The notes: generated by a model from the letters alone, not told the origin. Counted from the first letter of the stretch, positions 54,786-64,000 are shown. The stretch is 64,000 nt of DNA from Bradyrhizobium sp. CB82 (GCF_029714405.1 NZ_CP121650.1:7879001-7943000), one strand, 5' to 3'. Made by a program: numbers and translations.

Positions 54786-56446
54786 GAGGCTGGGCAAGAA
54801 TTCCCTAGGCTGGCGGGGCTTGCAGTGTACGATTCTGGGCATGACGAATCGGACATTCAAGAGCGGGATATCCCGCGAGCAAGCAAGTCTGCTTCCGCCG
54901 CGGATGGATGATTATGTGGAGCCGGACAATCCGGTTCGAGCGATCGATGCCTATGTGGGTTCGCTCGACTTGGCCGGGCTGGGCTTCAAATATGCCAAGG
55001 GCGGCGGCGGGGCGGGACAGCCGGCATACGCTCCGGCGGATCTCTTGAAGCTGTACCTCTACGGTTATCTCAATCAGGTGCGGTCATCGCGCCGGCTTGA
55101 GCGCGAGGCGCGTCGCAATGTCGAAGTGATGTGGCTGCTGCGCGGGCTGGCGCCGGGCTATCGCACGATCGGAGACTTCCGCAAGGACAACCGAGCCGCG
55201 CTCAAGGCAGCCAATCGCGAGTTCGTGTTGCTGGCGCGTGAACTCAATCTGCTGGCCGGGGAACTGGTGGCGATCGATGGCGCCTTCTTCCATGGCGATG
55301 CGAGCAAGGGAAGCATCATCACTAGCAAGCGGCTGGCGGAGCGGCTGGCCGCTGTGGAGCGCGACATCGAGGCCTATGGCGCGGCGCTGGATGCCAACGA
55401 TGCGACGGAGGCAACGTCAGCGAGGCCTGGGGAGCCCACCGGCGAGGATATTGCCGCGAAGATGGCCGCGCTGGTGGAGAAGCGGACGCGGATTGCGGCC
55501 GATCTGGCCAAGCTTGAGGAGAGCGGCGAAACGCAGTTGTCCCGCACCGATCGCGACGCTCGACTGCTATCGAAGAATGGGCAGGTCGTTGCCGGCTACA
55601 ACGTGCAAATCGCGGTCGACGACAAGCACAAGCTGATCGTTGCGAGCGAGGTGGTCAACGACGGCAACGACACCGGCCAGCTCCACGCGATGGCGGTCGC
55701 GGCGAAAGAGAACCTCGGCGTCGAGACGCTGCAGGCGACGGCCGATGTCGGCTATTACAATGGCGAGACACTGCGGTCGTGCGAAGCCGACGGCATCGTT
55801 GCCTACGTGCCGGAAGCCGACAAGAACAATCGACTGGCGAAGCAGGGACGCTTTACCCTGAAAGACTTCATCTACGACGCGGAGCAAAACGTCTACCGCT
55901 GTCCGGCGGCAACCGAGCTCCGGCCGATGGAAAGCCGCAAGCAGGACGTCGGCGGCAAATGGCATGTTCGCTATGCCGCCCTGCAGTCGGACTGCGGTGT
56001 TTGTCCATTGCGCCCACGTTGCCTGACCGACAAGGCTCGGCGGCGGGAGATTTATCGCTGGGAGCATCAGGATGTGATCGATCGGCATCGGGCGCGAATG
56101 GCGCAGCCGGAAGCTGACACCATGATGCGACGTCGGGCCGCGCTTGCCGAGCATCCGTTCGGCACTCTCAAATGCCGGGCCGGATACCGGCACTTCCTGC
56201 TGCGTGGGTTCGACAAGGTGCGCGGCGAATGGAGCCTGATGGCGCTATGCTACAACTTTAGCCGGCTGCTCTGCATCCTCGGCTTCGACCAGTTCCTGGC
56301 CTGCCTCGCCAAGAATCATCTCCAGATCGCGAATTGGCTGCTTCAGGCGCTCCTGCTCGCCACGACGGCCCGCCCTCAACCCAACTGACCGCCTCGCAGC
56401 CCGCACTCGCCGTCTAATCGCGAACTTGCGATACTTGCCCAGCCTC
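54786..56446 (+). mobile_element. IS1182-family element (1661 bp)
   Basis: The inverted repeats GAGGCTGGGCAAG start at 54786 and end at 56446, flanked by AAT on each side (54783-54785 and 56447-56449). Precise excision restores the ATPase frame, so the insertion is young and caused no other change. Confidence 0.88.
54841..56388 (+). CDS. IS1182-family DDE transposase
   Basis: A 515-residue transposase. The N-terminal DUF772-type region reads LPPRMDDYVEPDNPVRAIDAYVGSLDL, YAPADLLKLYLYGYLNQVRSSRRLEREARRNVEVMWLLRGLAPGYRTIGDFRKDN. The catalytic core has VAIDGAFFHGDASKG with the first Asp, VAGYNVQIAVDDKHKLIVASEVVNDGNDTGQL, ADVGYYNGE with the second Asp, and the C-terminal RRRAALAEHPFGTLKCRAGYRHFLLRGFDKVRGEWSLMALCYNF with the Glu. 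I chose ATG 54841, which lies just inside the repeat; the open frame extends upstream into the ATPase gene but without meaning. No lesions are visible. Confidence 0.93.
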   Translation: MTNRTFKSGISREQASLLPPRMDDYVEPDNPVRAIDAYVGSLDLAGLGFKYAKGGGGAGQPAYAPADLLKLYLYGYLNQVRSSRRLEREARRNVEVMWLLRGLAPGYRTIGDFRKDNRAALKAANREFVLLARELNLLAGELVAIDGAFFHGDASKGSIITSKRLAERLAAVERDIEAYGAALDANDATEATSARPGEPTGEDIAAKMAALVEKRTRIAADLAKLEESGETQLSRTDRDARLLSKNGQVVAGYNVQIAVDDKHKLIVASEVVNDGNDTGQLHAMAVAAKENLGVETLQATADVGYYNGETLRSCEADGIVAYVPEADKNNRLAKQGRFTLKDFIYDAEQNVYRCPAATELRPMESRKQDVGGKWHVRYAALQSDCGVCPLRPRCLTDKARRREIYRWEHQDVIDRHRARMAQPEADTMMRRRAALAEHPFGTLKCRAGYRHFLLRGFDKVRGEWSLMALCYNFSRLLCILGFDQFLACLAKNHLQIANWLLQALLLATTARPQPN

Positions 56447-57404
56447 AATGGAAATGCCTTCTGAGATTCCCATTCGACTGCCGCTAATAACTCGTCCAGC
56501 GATCAGGTTCGACTCGCCAATGAACTCGGCCACGAAACGGCTGCGCGGCTGGAAATACAGTTCGTCCGGCGTCCCAAGCTGAGCAACCTGGCCCATGTTC
56601 ATCAGGCAGATGCGGTCAGACATGTTGAGCGCCTCTTCCTGATCGTGGGTGACATAGATCAGGGTCGTGCCTAAATCCTTGTGGAGACGCTTAATCTCCC
56701 CTTGCATCTGTTCGCGCAGGTTCTTGTCCAGTGCCCCGAGCGGCTCATCCATCATTATGATGGCCGGCGAATAGACAATGCAACGCGCAATACCGACGCG
56801 TTGCTGCTGACCGCCCGAGAGCTGGCGTGGCTTGCGGTTTTCGAAGCCGCGCAGGCCAACGCGCTCAAGCGCCTCGGTCACCTTAGCGCGGATTGCCTTC
56901 GCGGGCTGGTGGCGCACACGTAGCGGATAAGCCACATTGTCGAACACGCTCATGTGCGGCATCAACGCGTAGTTTTGGAAAACCATTCCGATCCCCCTCT
57001 CCCGCGGAGGCATGCGGGTAATGTCGGACGCGTCAAACAGTATTGTGCCCGTCGTCGGACCGGTCGCGCCTGCGATCAGGTTGAGCAATGTCGTCTTGCC
57101 GGAGCCCGATGGACCAAGCAGCGTCAAGAATTCGCCCCTCTCTACACTCAAATCGGTCGGATGCAGCGCCGTCACCGGGCCATACCTCTTCGATATGCCG
57201 TTCAGCGCGATCGCGTGGGGGACCGGGTCGCCAACGAGGGTGGTATTATGCATCCGAGTTACTCCCTCACCGGAAAATTCAGGGCGGCCCGCGCGCGTCC
57301 GCCCATATCGCTGAATGTGTTCAACCGTTTCCACTTTCGCCGTTGGAGGAAGCATATTTGATCGTACTCCTTCACTGTCTGCTTCGGTTGTCACGCTATA
57401 CCTG

Positions 57405-58220
57405 TCAGACATCATCAACCGACGTTCCTTTCCTCAATGCGATCGCAACGATACTGACGACCAGAGAGATAACAGTTAGGAAGGTGGATGCGGCGGCGAT
57501 CCCCGGCGACAGCTCCCATTGCAGGGCACTATACATTTTCACGGGCAGGGTGACCGTGTTAGGACCGGCCAGAAACCAAGAAATGATCACTTCATCGAAT
57601 GACAGCAAAAATGCGAAGAAAGCCGCGCTGACGAGCGAGGGAATGAGCTGTGGGATGACTACGGTCACGAACATCCGAATAGGTCCGGCCCCCATCAGTT
57701 CGGCTCCAAATTCGAGATTGCGGTCCAGCTTGTTCACACCGGCCACGATCATCACAACAACATAGGGCAATGTGACCATGACATGGCCGAGCACAATGGA
57801 AAGCATCGTTCCGCTTAGGTGAATGTAGGAGAAGTATAGAAAACGGCCGAGACCCGACACAATAGTTGGAATTATCAGCGGACTCATGATCACGCTGGTG
57901 ATGAGTCCTTTGCCGGCGAACTCGTGGCGCGCGGTCCAGTAACCAGCAGGCACGCCGACAAGCATCGCCACCGCTGTGGCCGCCACCGCGACCTTAAAGC
58001 TTTCGAAAAGTGGATTTAGCCAACCGGGAGAAGCAAAGAACAACTTGAATAGTTCCAAAGAGTAGTTTCCCGGCGGGAAAGTCAGAGCATTTGTTGGACC
58101 GAACGCCGTGGGGATCGTCACGAGGATCGGGGTGAGGAGATAAAAGTAGATCAACACGGCCAGGCCGGTCCCCATCCTCCGGTAACGCCGCGAAAGTGGA
58201 TCGTCAATGATGACAGCCAC
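57405..58220 (-). CDS. ABC transporter permease (PotC-like), system 2
   Basis: A 271-residue inner-membrane permease, the only undamaged gene of system 2. Membrane segments alternate from LAVLIYFYLLTPILVTIPTAFG onward. The ATPase-docking loop is EFGAELMGAGPIRMFVTVVIPQLIPSL, and the typical FLLSFDEVIISWFLAGPNTVTLPVKMYS follows. I chose GTG 58220 (VAVIIDDPLSRR), nine bases after the stop of the upstream permease. The longer frame to 58322 overlaps that gene and looks unlike protein. Without its partners it cannot form a transporter unless it mixes with system 1 components. Confidence 0.85.
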   Translation of the reverse strand: MAVIIDDPLSRRYRRMGTGLAVLIYFYLLTPILVTIPTAFGPTNALTFPPGNYSLELFKLFFASPGWLNPLFESFKVAVAATAVAMLVGVPAGYWTARHEFAGKGLITSVIMSPLIIPTIVSGLGRFLYFSYIHLSGTMLSIVLGHVMVTLPYVVVMIVAGVNKLDRNLEFGAELMGAGPIRMFVTVVIPQLIPSLVSAAFFAFLLSFDEVIISWFLAGPNTVTLPVKMYSALQWELSPGIAAASTFLTVISLVVSIVAIALRKGTSVDDV

Positions 58221-58686
58221 GAGCCGCCCTAGAGCTTCCGCCGGCGCACAAGAGCAAGCGGCGCAGCTAAGACGATAGCCATACCGAAGAGAACAACGCT
58301 GATGGCTGAGGCTTTGGACCAATCCAATACTTGCCGGTTATAAAAATCGATCAGGTTCGAGAGCATCAGATCGTTAGGGCCACCGAGCAGCGCCGGAACA
58401 ATGAAGGCTCCTAAAGACATCACGAAAATGCTCAACAGGCCGGCGAAAACGCCCGGTAGGCTCATGGGAACAGTAATCGTCCAGAACATGCGAGCTGGCT
58501 TAGCACCCATAATGCAGGCCGCGCCATAGATAGAGCGATCAATCGCGAGCAGGCTGGCGAGAACAGGCAAGACAACAAGGGGAACGAGATAGTTGGTCAT
58601 GCCGACCAGCTGAAGTGGCCCCCGGATTTTGGACCGGCGGCTTAGGTGGTGCGGATGCCGTTCCGTTTTGATAAACGGAGCGGATC

Positions 58687-58973
58687 ATGAAGAAGACAAG
58701 ACGGAAAATCGATGCGGCGCTGAAGGCAAGGATTGCCTTGGAGGCGTTGCGGGAACAATCAACGGTGACGGATCTGGCGCAGCGCTACCAGGTTCATGTG
58801 AACCAGATTTATGCGTGGAAGCAGCTTCAGGATCTCAAGCGGTTCGGGCGTTCGACGCGGGCGCTGGTCGGGATGGCGAGGCGGCCCACGAACTGGAGGT
58901 CGAGAAGCTCCACGCCAAGATCGGACAATTGACGGTCGAACGAGATTTCTTAGCCAGGAGGTCCGGAAGATGA
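58687..58973 (+). pseudogene. IS3-family OrfA, copy B, frameshifted
   Basis: Identical to copy A OrfA for the first 45 residues up to IYAWK. It then lacks AAG and has an extra CT a few bases later, so the frame changes and reading ends early. The downstream part ([18 protein letters not shown]) survives in the other frame. Unless frameshifting rescues it, this copy cannot make normal OrfA. Confidence 0.9.
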
Positions 58974-59923
58974 GCGCGCCGGATCGCCGAGGATTGCTTC
59001 AGCGCGATCATGAGAGTCTATCGATCCGCCGGCAATGCCAACTGCTGAGCGTTGCGCGATCGAGCGTCTATCGGCCGCCGCGGCCGGCCAATGACAACGA
59101 GCTTGAGCTGATGCGGCGGATCGACCAACTGTTCACGGCCTGGCCGTTCCTGGGCTCGCGGCGGATGGCGGCGATGCTCAATGGCGAAGGCTGTCGCATC
59201 AATCGCAAGCGCGTGCAGCGGTTGTTGCGCAAGATGGGCATCGCGGCGCTGGGACCAAAGCCCAGAACCACCAAGCCGGCGCGGGGACACAAGATCTTCC
59301 CGTATCTCCTGCGCCAGATGGTGATCGACCGGCCGAATCAAGTGTGGGCGGCCGATATCACCTATGTGCCGATCGGCCAGGGCTTTCTGTATCTGGTGGC
59401 GATCATCGATTGGGCGAGCCGTGCGGTGCTGGCCTGGCGCCTGTCGAACACGATGGACACATCGTTCTGCGTGTCTGCGCTCGAAGAGGCCTTGGCGCGC
59501 TTCGGCCGGCCCGAGATCTTCAATACCGACCGGGGCAGCCAGTTCACCAGCGCCGCCTTCACCGGCACGCTGGCCGACACTGGCGTCCGGATCTCGATGG
59601 ACGGTCGCGGGCGCTGGATGGACAACGTGTTCATCGAGCGGCTATGGCGCTCGCTCAAATACGAGGACATCTATCTCAAGGGTTATTCGGATGGCCACGA
59701 GGCCAAAGCCGGAATCGCCCGATGGATCGAGTTTTACAATTTCCAGCGCCCTCATCAGGCGCTGGAAAACCGCGCGCCGATGGCGGTCTGGCGGGCCGGT
59801 GTCACCGGCGCATTCGGCGAAGAGGCTGTGGATATGACGCTTCTCGCAAGCGAGAAGCTTGGACAACGCTGGGCGTTGCCCACATCCCCACAGCCACAAC
59901 AGCAGCAAGCAAGAGTAGCGTAA
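58970..59923 (+). CDS. IS3-family OrfB transposase, copy B
   Basis: A 317-residue integrase-type transposase with the same residue sequence as copy A as far as I can compare, including the DDE motifs VWAADITY, FNTDRGSQF and FIERLWRSLKYE. It starts at the ATGA junction with orfA. Copy A could supply OrfA in trans. Confidence 0.93.
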   Translation: MSAPDRRGLLQRDHESLSIRRQCQLLSVARSSVYRPPRPANDNELELMRRIDQLFTAWPFLGSRRMAAMLNGEGCRINRKRVQRLLRKMGIAALGPKPRTTKPARGHKIFPYLLRQMVIDRPNQVWAADITYVPIGQGFLYLVAIIDWASRAVLAWRLSNTMDTSFCVSALEEALARFGRPEIFNTDRGSQFTSAAFTGTLADTGVRISMDGRGRWMDNVFIERLWRSLKYEDIYLKGYSDGHEAKAGIARWIEFYNFQRPHQALENRAPMAVWRAGVTGAFGEEAVDMTLLASEKLGQRWALPTSPQPQQQQARVA

Positions 59924-60568
59924 AGTTATTGGGAAGAACGAACGGCGGAAGCTCCACTTAGGAAACCGGACCCAGTGGTCCTCAGCATAGGGTCCACTTC
60001 ACAGCAGGCCCACCACGTTGAATAAAAGCGGCAGTTGAACATTAGTGGCGGAGATCCAACTCAGGAACGAATTGATGATTCCATCACGTCCTAATATAAC
60101 TGTAAATGCGAAGCATTTGACCAGCACACTAGTCCAGAACGGCAGCAACACAAGCACCATCAAAAACTTCCTGCGCCTCGCCGGCTGACGAGCAAGATGC
60201 AGCGCGATCACGAAACCCAGTATCAAGCTCACCACTGACGAGATGGCAGCAACATAGAGCGTCGTTAGCAACGTCCGCCTGAATAAAGCACTAGTTAAAA
60301 CCGCATCAAATGCGGCCAGCGAAAACTCTGGTCCGCGGAAACTGGTGAAGAGAACGTATGAAAGCGGCGGCAACACGATAGCGCCCCCAATCAGAGTGGC
60401 CGGCGACATAAAGATGACTTGCGCGCGCAGATTATTCGTGGAGATGGCAGACAATTTGGACGGCTCCCGTTTGAGATCAAGAATAGGCATAGATGCGCGA
60501 CAAGCCCCGGAGCTGCGCGCCAACGGAGAGCAATTAGCCACCGATTCTCCACTCCTGGAAACGATGGT

Positions 60569-61593
60569 TTACCTTCTCATAATTCTCCGCCCAATATGCA
60601 TTGTCGAGTAGGACGCTTTGGCGTTGTCCAGATTTGGCTGCCATTTGAGCGCCTCGGGCGACAACATGGATGAAGCTTTTTTAGATACCGGAGCATCGCC
60701 TACTAGCAGATCAAACAATCTAGCCTGCACCTCTGGACGAAGATGGTAGGCGATCAGCTCCATCGCATTTCCTTTGTTTGCCGCGCCCTTGAGAACAGCG
60801 AGGCATAGGCCGCCAAAGATGTTTTGTTCGAACGAATATGCCAACGGCACCCCACCACCCGGCTGGGTCGTCGCTTCAACCCGAACACAATTGGCGAGGC
60901 CAAAATCAGCCTCGCCGACCTGCAACAAGGAGGTGTCTTGCGGAGCGGTAGCTGCCCATACAATCTGTGACTTGATGCGATCGAGCGCCTTGAATGCGCA
61001 ATCCAGATTCAACGGATAGATGTCCTTCGGCGCCACGCCGTCACCGAGCAACGCGGCTTCCAACGTCAGTTGAGCGTCCACGCGCACAACTCGTCGTCCT
61101 GGAAACTTCTGCAGGTCGAAGAAGTCAGTAAAGGTCGCCGGATGCGCTTTGGCACCGAATTTCTTCGGGTTCCACGATACGCCCCGGCTCCAGATGTCAA
61201 ATGCGGCATAGTCGTCTGCGGGTTGGATTTTGAGATCTTCGAGATCGAAACGGGAAGGATCGAGTTTCTCCCAAAACCCTTGCTTAGTCCCGGCAGCGGC
61301 TTCGGCACCGGAGCAGAGATAAACGTCTAGCTCAACATTACCCGTCAGCTGCATGGCCTTGAGTTTGTCGAATCCGGGGTAAGGAATAAATTGGACCTTA
61401 ATCCCCGTCTCATTGGTGAAAGGATCCAGTACGGCTTTAATTTGGGACTCTTGATAGGATCCTCCATAAGTAGATATCATAACCGAGCTGGACTTGTGCG
61501 CAGCGCGTGAGGACCTGAGTACAAACCCGCAATTATTCCGGCCGTACCGATAAGAAAGGAGCGGCGTGCGGGTGAGGAAATATGTTTACGCAT
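60569..61593 (-). pseudogene. Solute-binding protein (PotD-like), system 2, frameshift in the signal peptide region
   Basis: ATG 61593, preceded by AAGGGGA, opens a twin-arginine-like leader (SPARRSFLIGTAGIIAG) that runs out of frame at LYSGPHALRTSPARL and a stop near 61477. The mature domain reads in another frame from SSSVMISTYGGSYQESQIKAVLDPFTNETGIKVQFIPYPGFDKLKAM, through GVSWNPKKFGAKAHPATFTDFFDLQKFPGRR, to the end at 60569. One inserted or deleted base near 61520 explains it. Starting at the internal ATG would give a protein without export signal. The gene is otherwise well preserved and homologous to the system 1 binding protein. Confidence 0.88.
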
Positions 61594-61779
61594 GAGAGTC
61601 CCCTTTCGTTGGTTGATTTCATCTGGTGACATTACATATGCGGTTCGTTGAAGACACGTGTTCGGCTTGCGCCCGAGTTTCTGATGCCCGACGAGTATGT
61701 TGCGCCGCTGAAGCGAACTTGTGTTTGACTTGGAGAATCGGGCATCAACCTCGACGATGCATCTCTTTCTCATCGAATA

Positions 61780-62924
61780 CTGTCGCTTCGTTATTCTTCC
61801 CTCCTGGACCAAGAGGCGCCGAGCCGAGAAGTGTTCTCTCGGTCGGCTTATACTCTCCACGCAGATGCAAACTGCGGAAATGAAATACAGACATGCCGGT
61901 ACTGGCACCCGATCGCAGAACACGCTCTGTGGGGCCAGCTGCAAAGCCAGCAATTTGGAGTTCCAAGTCATATTGATCCGTCCAAAACTAAGGTACATTG
62001 TCATAATCCTTGTCTTTGCCGGCAATCACAGCCCGCGCTACACGCGACGTTCTGCACAGACTCCAGTCGAATTCCACCTGTATTGAATGGACCGCCAAAC
62101 AGCGTGCGGTCGCCCGCCGCAAATACGTACGCTTGGCTGGTGCGCGATCGGGAATCAACAACAATGCCGTCCGCGCTTTGTAGAGCGAGCAGCCGGGCCA
62201 ATTCCAAATTGGGAACTGAGCGGATCCCCACGATGACAGCGGACGTACCATCCTGCAGCACGACCTTCTCGACGATTCGGCTTTCATCAACTAAAGATTG
62301 CACCGCGCGTGAGGTCAACAGTTTGACGCCGTGACTGACGTGTACCGATGCCAGATACTCAGAAGTTTCCAGCGGTACAACCCAGTGAAGCACTCGATCT
62401 TTTGCATCTAAGGCCGTGACTTGCTTTTGCAGCCGTATGAGCGTTGACTCGACTTCAAGACCGATAAATCCCGTGCCAACCACGAAAATTTTCTGGGCAT
62501 CCCGCGTCGCCGCGCAGAGCAGGCGCGCATCCGCAATGGAGCGCAGGCAGTACACATTTCCAATCACCGCGCCCGGGCATGACAGCTTTCGTGCGCTCGT
62601 GCCAACCGTGAGAGCGAGGGTATCGAAAGCGATATACGTCCCGTTCGACAACAAAGCCATTCGGGCTCCAGGATCGAGGTCAATGACCCTGCTACCCAGC
62701 TCCAGCCCAATGTCATTGTCCGAATAGAAGGCAGCAGCCTTAAGAGGCCTTCGCTGGTCCGACGGATCTTTGAGGCACCCCTTTGAAAGTGGCGGGCGAT
62801 GATAGGGCAGCTCCGGCTCTTCGCTAACAATGATTATGTCTTCGCCGTACCCATTCTCGCCGTCATGCGAGGCAACTTCACACGCGCCATAGGATCTTCC
62901 AACAATCAGCAATTTTCTGCGCAT
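61780..62924 (-). pseudogene. Ferredoxin reductase (FAD, P450/rubredoxin type), decayed
   Basis: The first about 295 codons form a good FAD/NAD-dependent ferredoxin reductase: MRRKLLIVGRSYGACEVAS, then ELPYHRPPLSKGCLK, LALTVGTSARKLSCPGA, VVGTGFIGLEVESTLIRLQKQVTALD, and YVFAAGDRTLFGGPFNTGGIRLESVQN. After VQN a frameshift near 62055 moves the continuation (VARAVIAGKDKDYDNVP) to another frame, where TAG replaces a Trp codon at about 61989. LELQIAGFAAGPTERVLRSG and, after another shift, SISRPREHFSARRLLVQEG complete the usual C-terminal domain. It would have passed electrons from NADH to the ferredoxin encoded just upstream. Confidence 0.85.
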
Positions 62925-63009
62925 TGGCTCACAGACCCAAAAGGCACCAACGGATACAACAGCGCATTTGTTTTCCCAGAACTCCCGCTAGAGACGCCTG
63001 TCGAAGTCT

Positions 63010-63306
63010 ATACAAATCCGGCGTTTGGCGCGATTGTCATGGTTAGACCGTTCAAACCTCCCGTCAATTCAATCTGCAAGAGAGTCGAGAGTTGTGCGTC
63101 GATCTTCGACTACATTCAACATCGCATGCTCGGTTTCGCTGACCGGCTTAAGCTTCGCGCACGTGACAAGTGCCGCAAGCCATGCAGCCCCCGCATTGCC
63201 CCGTCAGATTCAAGCGAGCGTCTCGGATAGCAAGCACAAGCGTTTGAGCGGATGTGGCATTCAATTCAATCAATTCGCCGTTCTGATCGTAAACCAGCAC
63301 TTTCAT
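63010..63306 (-). pseudogene. [2Fe-2S] ferredoxin (putidaredoxin/adrenodoxin type), frameshifted
   Basis: ATG 63306 starts MKVLVYDQNGELIELNATSAQTLVLAIRDARLNLTGQCGGCMACGTCHVREA, containing three of the four cluster cysteines in the CxxCxxC-like arrangement. A stop then follows. The expected remainder is found in other frames as VSETEHAMLNVVEDRRTTLDS and LSCQIELTGGLNGLTMTIAPNAGFV, the former carrying the family EHAML-type turn and the latter the last cysteine. It pairs with the reductase gene that follows. No P450 gene is left in the window. Confidence 0.82.
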
Positions 63307-63562
63307 TTCTTGAAGAGTCCTAGAAAAGCACATGGAGTGGAGCGAGGTGACGTCGCGAAAGATCGCGAGACCTCTTGATAATCATAAGACGAGAACCGGC
63401 GCCTAATGTCGGCAAAAATTCGCAAAACGCTGCAGAAATCCAGCGAGTCACTCGCGTTCCTAGCCGATTCCAGCGGCCAAGCCGGGCACCCGCGCGCCCG
63501 CTGTTTCCTGGCACCAAGCTAGAGTAAGGATCCCCGACAAAGCTGGCGGCTTTAGGAATTGG
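63307..63562. other. Ferredoxin upstream region
   Basis: About 250 bp upstream of the dead ferredoxin gene; no gene or clear promoter motif seen. Confidence 0.4.
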
Positions 63563-63627
63563 GCCGCTCAAAGCGGCCATGGGGACACTAACGCGTCGCG
63601 GATTTTGCTGGCCGCCTAAAGGCGGCC
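63563..63627. repeat. Two small hairpins at an IS200/IS605 end
   Basis: GGCCGCT-CAA-AGCGGCC at 63563-63579 and GGCCGCC-TAAA-GGCGGCC at 63610-63627 are perfect 7-bp stems with tiny loops. The second ends next to the transposase relic stop codon. IS200/IS605 transposases recognise such subterminal hairpins. Confidence 0.6.
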
Positions 63628-63870
63628 TTAGCGCCACATGTTCATTTGGTCGAGCCGGGTGTTCTTGGTCTCCCGCTTGCGGATGTATTCTCTGATCCCG
63701 CTTCGTCTCGACCGGCGGTCGAGACGAAGTATCCCGGGGCCCAGAAGTGCTGCCCTACGAAGTTGCGCTTCGTCTCTCCATTCGCGAAACTCCCTCTCGT
63801 GCGCGTCGTGGCTCACGAGTTTCGTCGATGGACGACTGCCTGAAATGGCTGCCTCCGCGGCAGAGCCGGC
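63628..63870 (-). pseudogene. IS200/IS605-family TnpA, C-terminal relic
   Basis: The minus strand ends IREYIRKRETKNTRLDQMNMWR. Before this, in another frame, is the VGQHFWAPGYFVSTVGRDE-like core of the HUH/Y1 transposase. The reading is frameshifted and the N-terminal HUH part is not recognisable. Confidence 0.75.
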
Positions 63871-64000
63871 CTACTCTAAACTCCGACATCAGATCCGGTA
63901 GCCGCAATCCGCCGGAAGCCGGGCTATGGGCTACGTTGCCGCGAAGGTCCTCATCGGGGCTCAGGCCCGAAAGCGTGAGGTCGATTGCAGCGAACGTCGT
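63871..64000. other. Right window edge, unassigned
   Basis: The last 130 bp show no gene that can be supported from this window alone. Confidence 0.3.

Larger units (their letters stand above)
54489..57415 (-). pseudogene. ABC transporter ATP-binding protein (PotA-like), system 2, split by IS1182
   Basis: The N-terminal part (57415 to 56450) carries Walker A GPSGSGKTT, LSGGQQQR, Walker B IIMMDEPLGALD, IYVTHDQEEAL, and ends at GISEGISI. The C-terminal TOBE part (54782 to 54489) reads AIPAHTWAEGADLLVMIRPERIRIANAQ, then SFVGGMTRVAVRTENG and CWATSDMVVLDQ. Removing the IS1182 element joins GGCATTTCCAT to TGCTATTCCCGC in frame, giving a normal-length ATPase. AAAGGA precedes ATG 57415, which overlaps the permease stop. 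The protein is closely related to the system 1 ATPase. The truncated N-terminal part lacks the TOBE domain. Confidence 0.92.
58611..60001 (+). mobile_element. IS3-family element, copy B (1391 bp)
   Basis: The ends TGAAGTGGCCCCC at 58611 and inverted TGAAGTGGACCC ending at 60001 are flanked by the direct repeat CAGC (58607-58610 and 60002-60005). It is an inverted, nearly identical copy of 32377-33768. The one-base length difference comes from a missing AAG and an added CT in orfA. Confidence 0.95.
58229..60541 (-). pseudogene. ABC transporter permease (PotB-like), system 2, split by IS3 copy B
   Basis: The N-terminal part (60541 to 60002) reads through FMSPATLIGGAIVLPPLSYVLF and VLVLLPFWTSVLVKCFAFTVILGRDGIINSF to LPLLFNVVGLL. 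The C-terminal part resumes at 58610 with VGMTNYLVPLVVLPVLASLLAIDRSIYGAACIMGAKPARMFWTITVPMSLPGV and ends RRRKL. Removing the IS3 and one CAGC copy restores GLLVGMTNY in frame. The GTG at 60541 has GGAG five bases upstream, which favours it over ATG 60490. The rebuilt protein would match the system 1 PotB-like permease in length and motifs. Confidence 0.93.

Noticed and set aside
1..64000. CRISPR arrays, tRNA or rRNA genes, nod boxes or type III secretion (tts) boxes
   Set aside because: I looked for regularly spaced repeats and the known consensus sequences by eye and found none that I could support.

Overview
The window looks like a decaying accessory region of an alphaproteobacterial genome, most plausibly a Bradyrhizobium-type (or related rhizobial) symbiosis island or megaplasmid. 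The basis is indirect. It has an extreme density and variety of insertion sequences of the kinds common in rhizobial islands (IS66 with a pRiA4b ORF-3 passenger, IS110/IS1111, IS5, IS256, IS701, IS1182, IS3, IS630, IS4, IS200, a group II intron). Between them lie small islands of amino-acid and xenobiotic-type metabolism and polyamine-type ABC transporters. No rRNA, tRNA, CRISPR array, nod box or obvious housekeeping gene was seen, so the genus is an inference.

Layout. 1-2300: IS110 and IS5 wrecks. 2374-4544: a two-gene minus-strand unit, glycine C-acetyltransferase (kbl) and a class IV aminotransferase. 5176-6929: IS256 and an IS630 stub. 7385-10184: an MFS exporter and an Lrp/AsnC regulator. 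10470-18924: about 8.5 kb of layered transposons, including one complete IS66 (15124-18229) with perfect 8-bp target duplications, inserted into the leader of an older IS66. 19016-25734: a minus-strand block of ABC transporter (binding protein, two permeases, ATPase), a protein of the archaeal/plant D-aminoacyl-tRNA deacylase family, and a threonine-aldolase-like enzyme. 26909-28520: a threonine dehydratase wreck and a CaiB/BaiF CoA-transferase. 29449-41254: a 12-kb nest of IS elements, with an IS1111 element inside an IS5 and a group II intron inside the inverted repeat of an IS701. 41565-42413: a CmcJ/NvfI-type dioxygenase. 42841-45830: IS256 split by an IS110. 46105-48630: a two-component FMN monooxygenase system. 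49088-52232: a PhyH-type dioxygenase gene split by IS701, followed by an IS5. 52413-54086: an orphan ThDP enzyme. 54489-61593: a second ABC transporter with the same gene order as the first, but broken in three of its four genes. 61780-63306: wrecks of a ferredoxin reductase and a [2Fe-2S] ferredoxin. 63563-63870: an IS200 end.

Functional reading. The live genes centre on glycine/threonine-type PLP chemistry (kbl, aldolase-like enzyme, aminotransferase, dead threonine dehydratase), uptake of small cationic or amino-acid-like solutes, and oxidative chemistry (LLM monooxygenase with its flavin reductase, CmcJ dioxygenase, dead PhyH dioxygenase, dead ferredoxin system). Several genes were broken by insertions clean enough that removing the element restores the reading frame, so part of the decay is recent. 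The observations most worth following are the bacterial DTD2-like gene in a transporter operon, a conserved A7/-1 frameshift arrangement in two diverged IS701 copies, two independent IS1111 insertions at one homologous site in two diverged IS5 copies, and the intron lodged in an IS terminal repeat.
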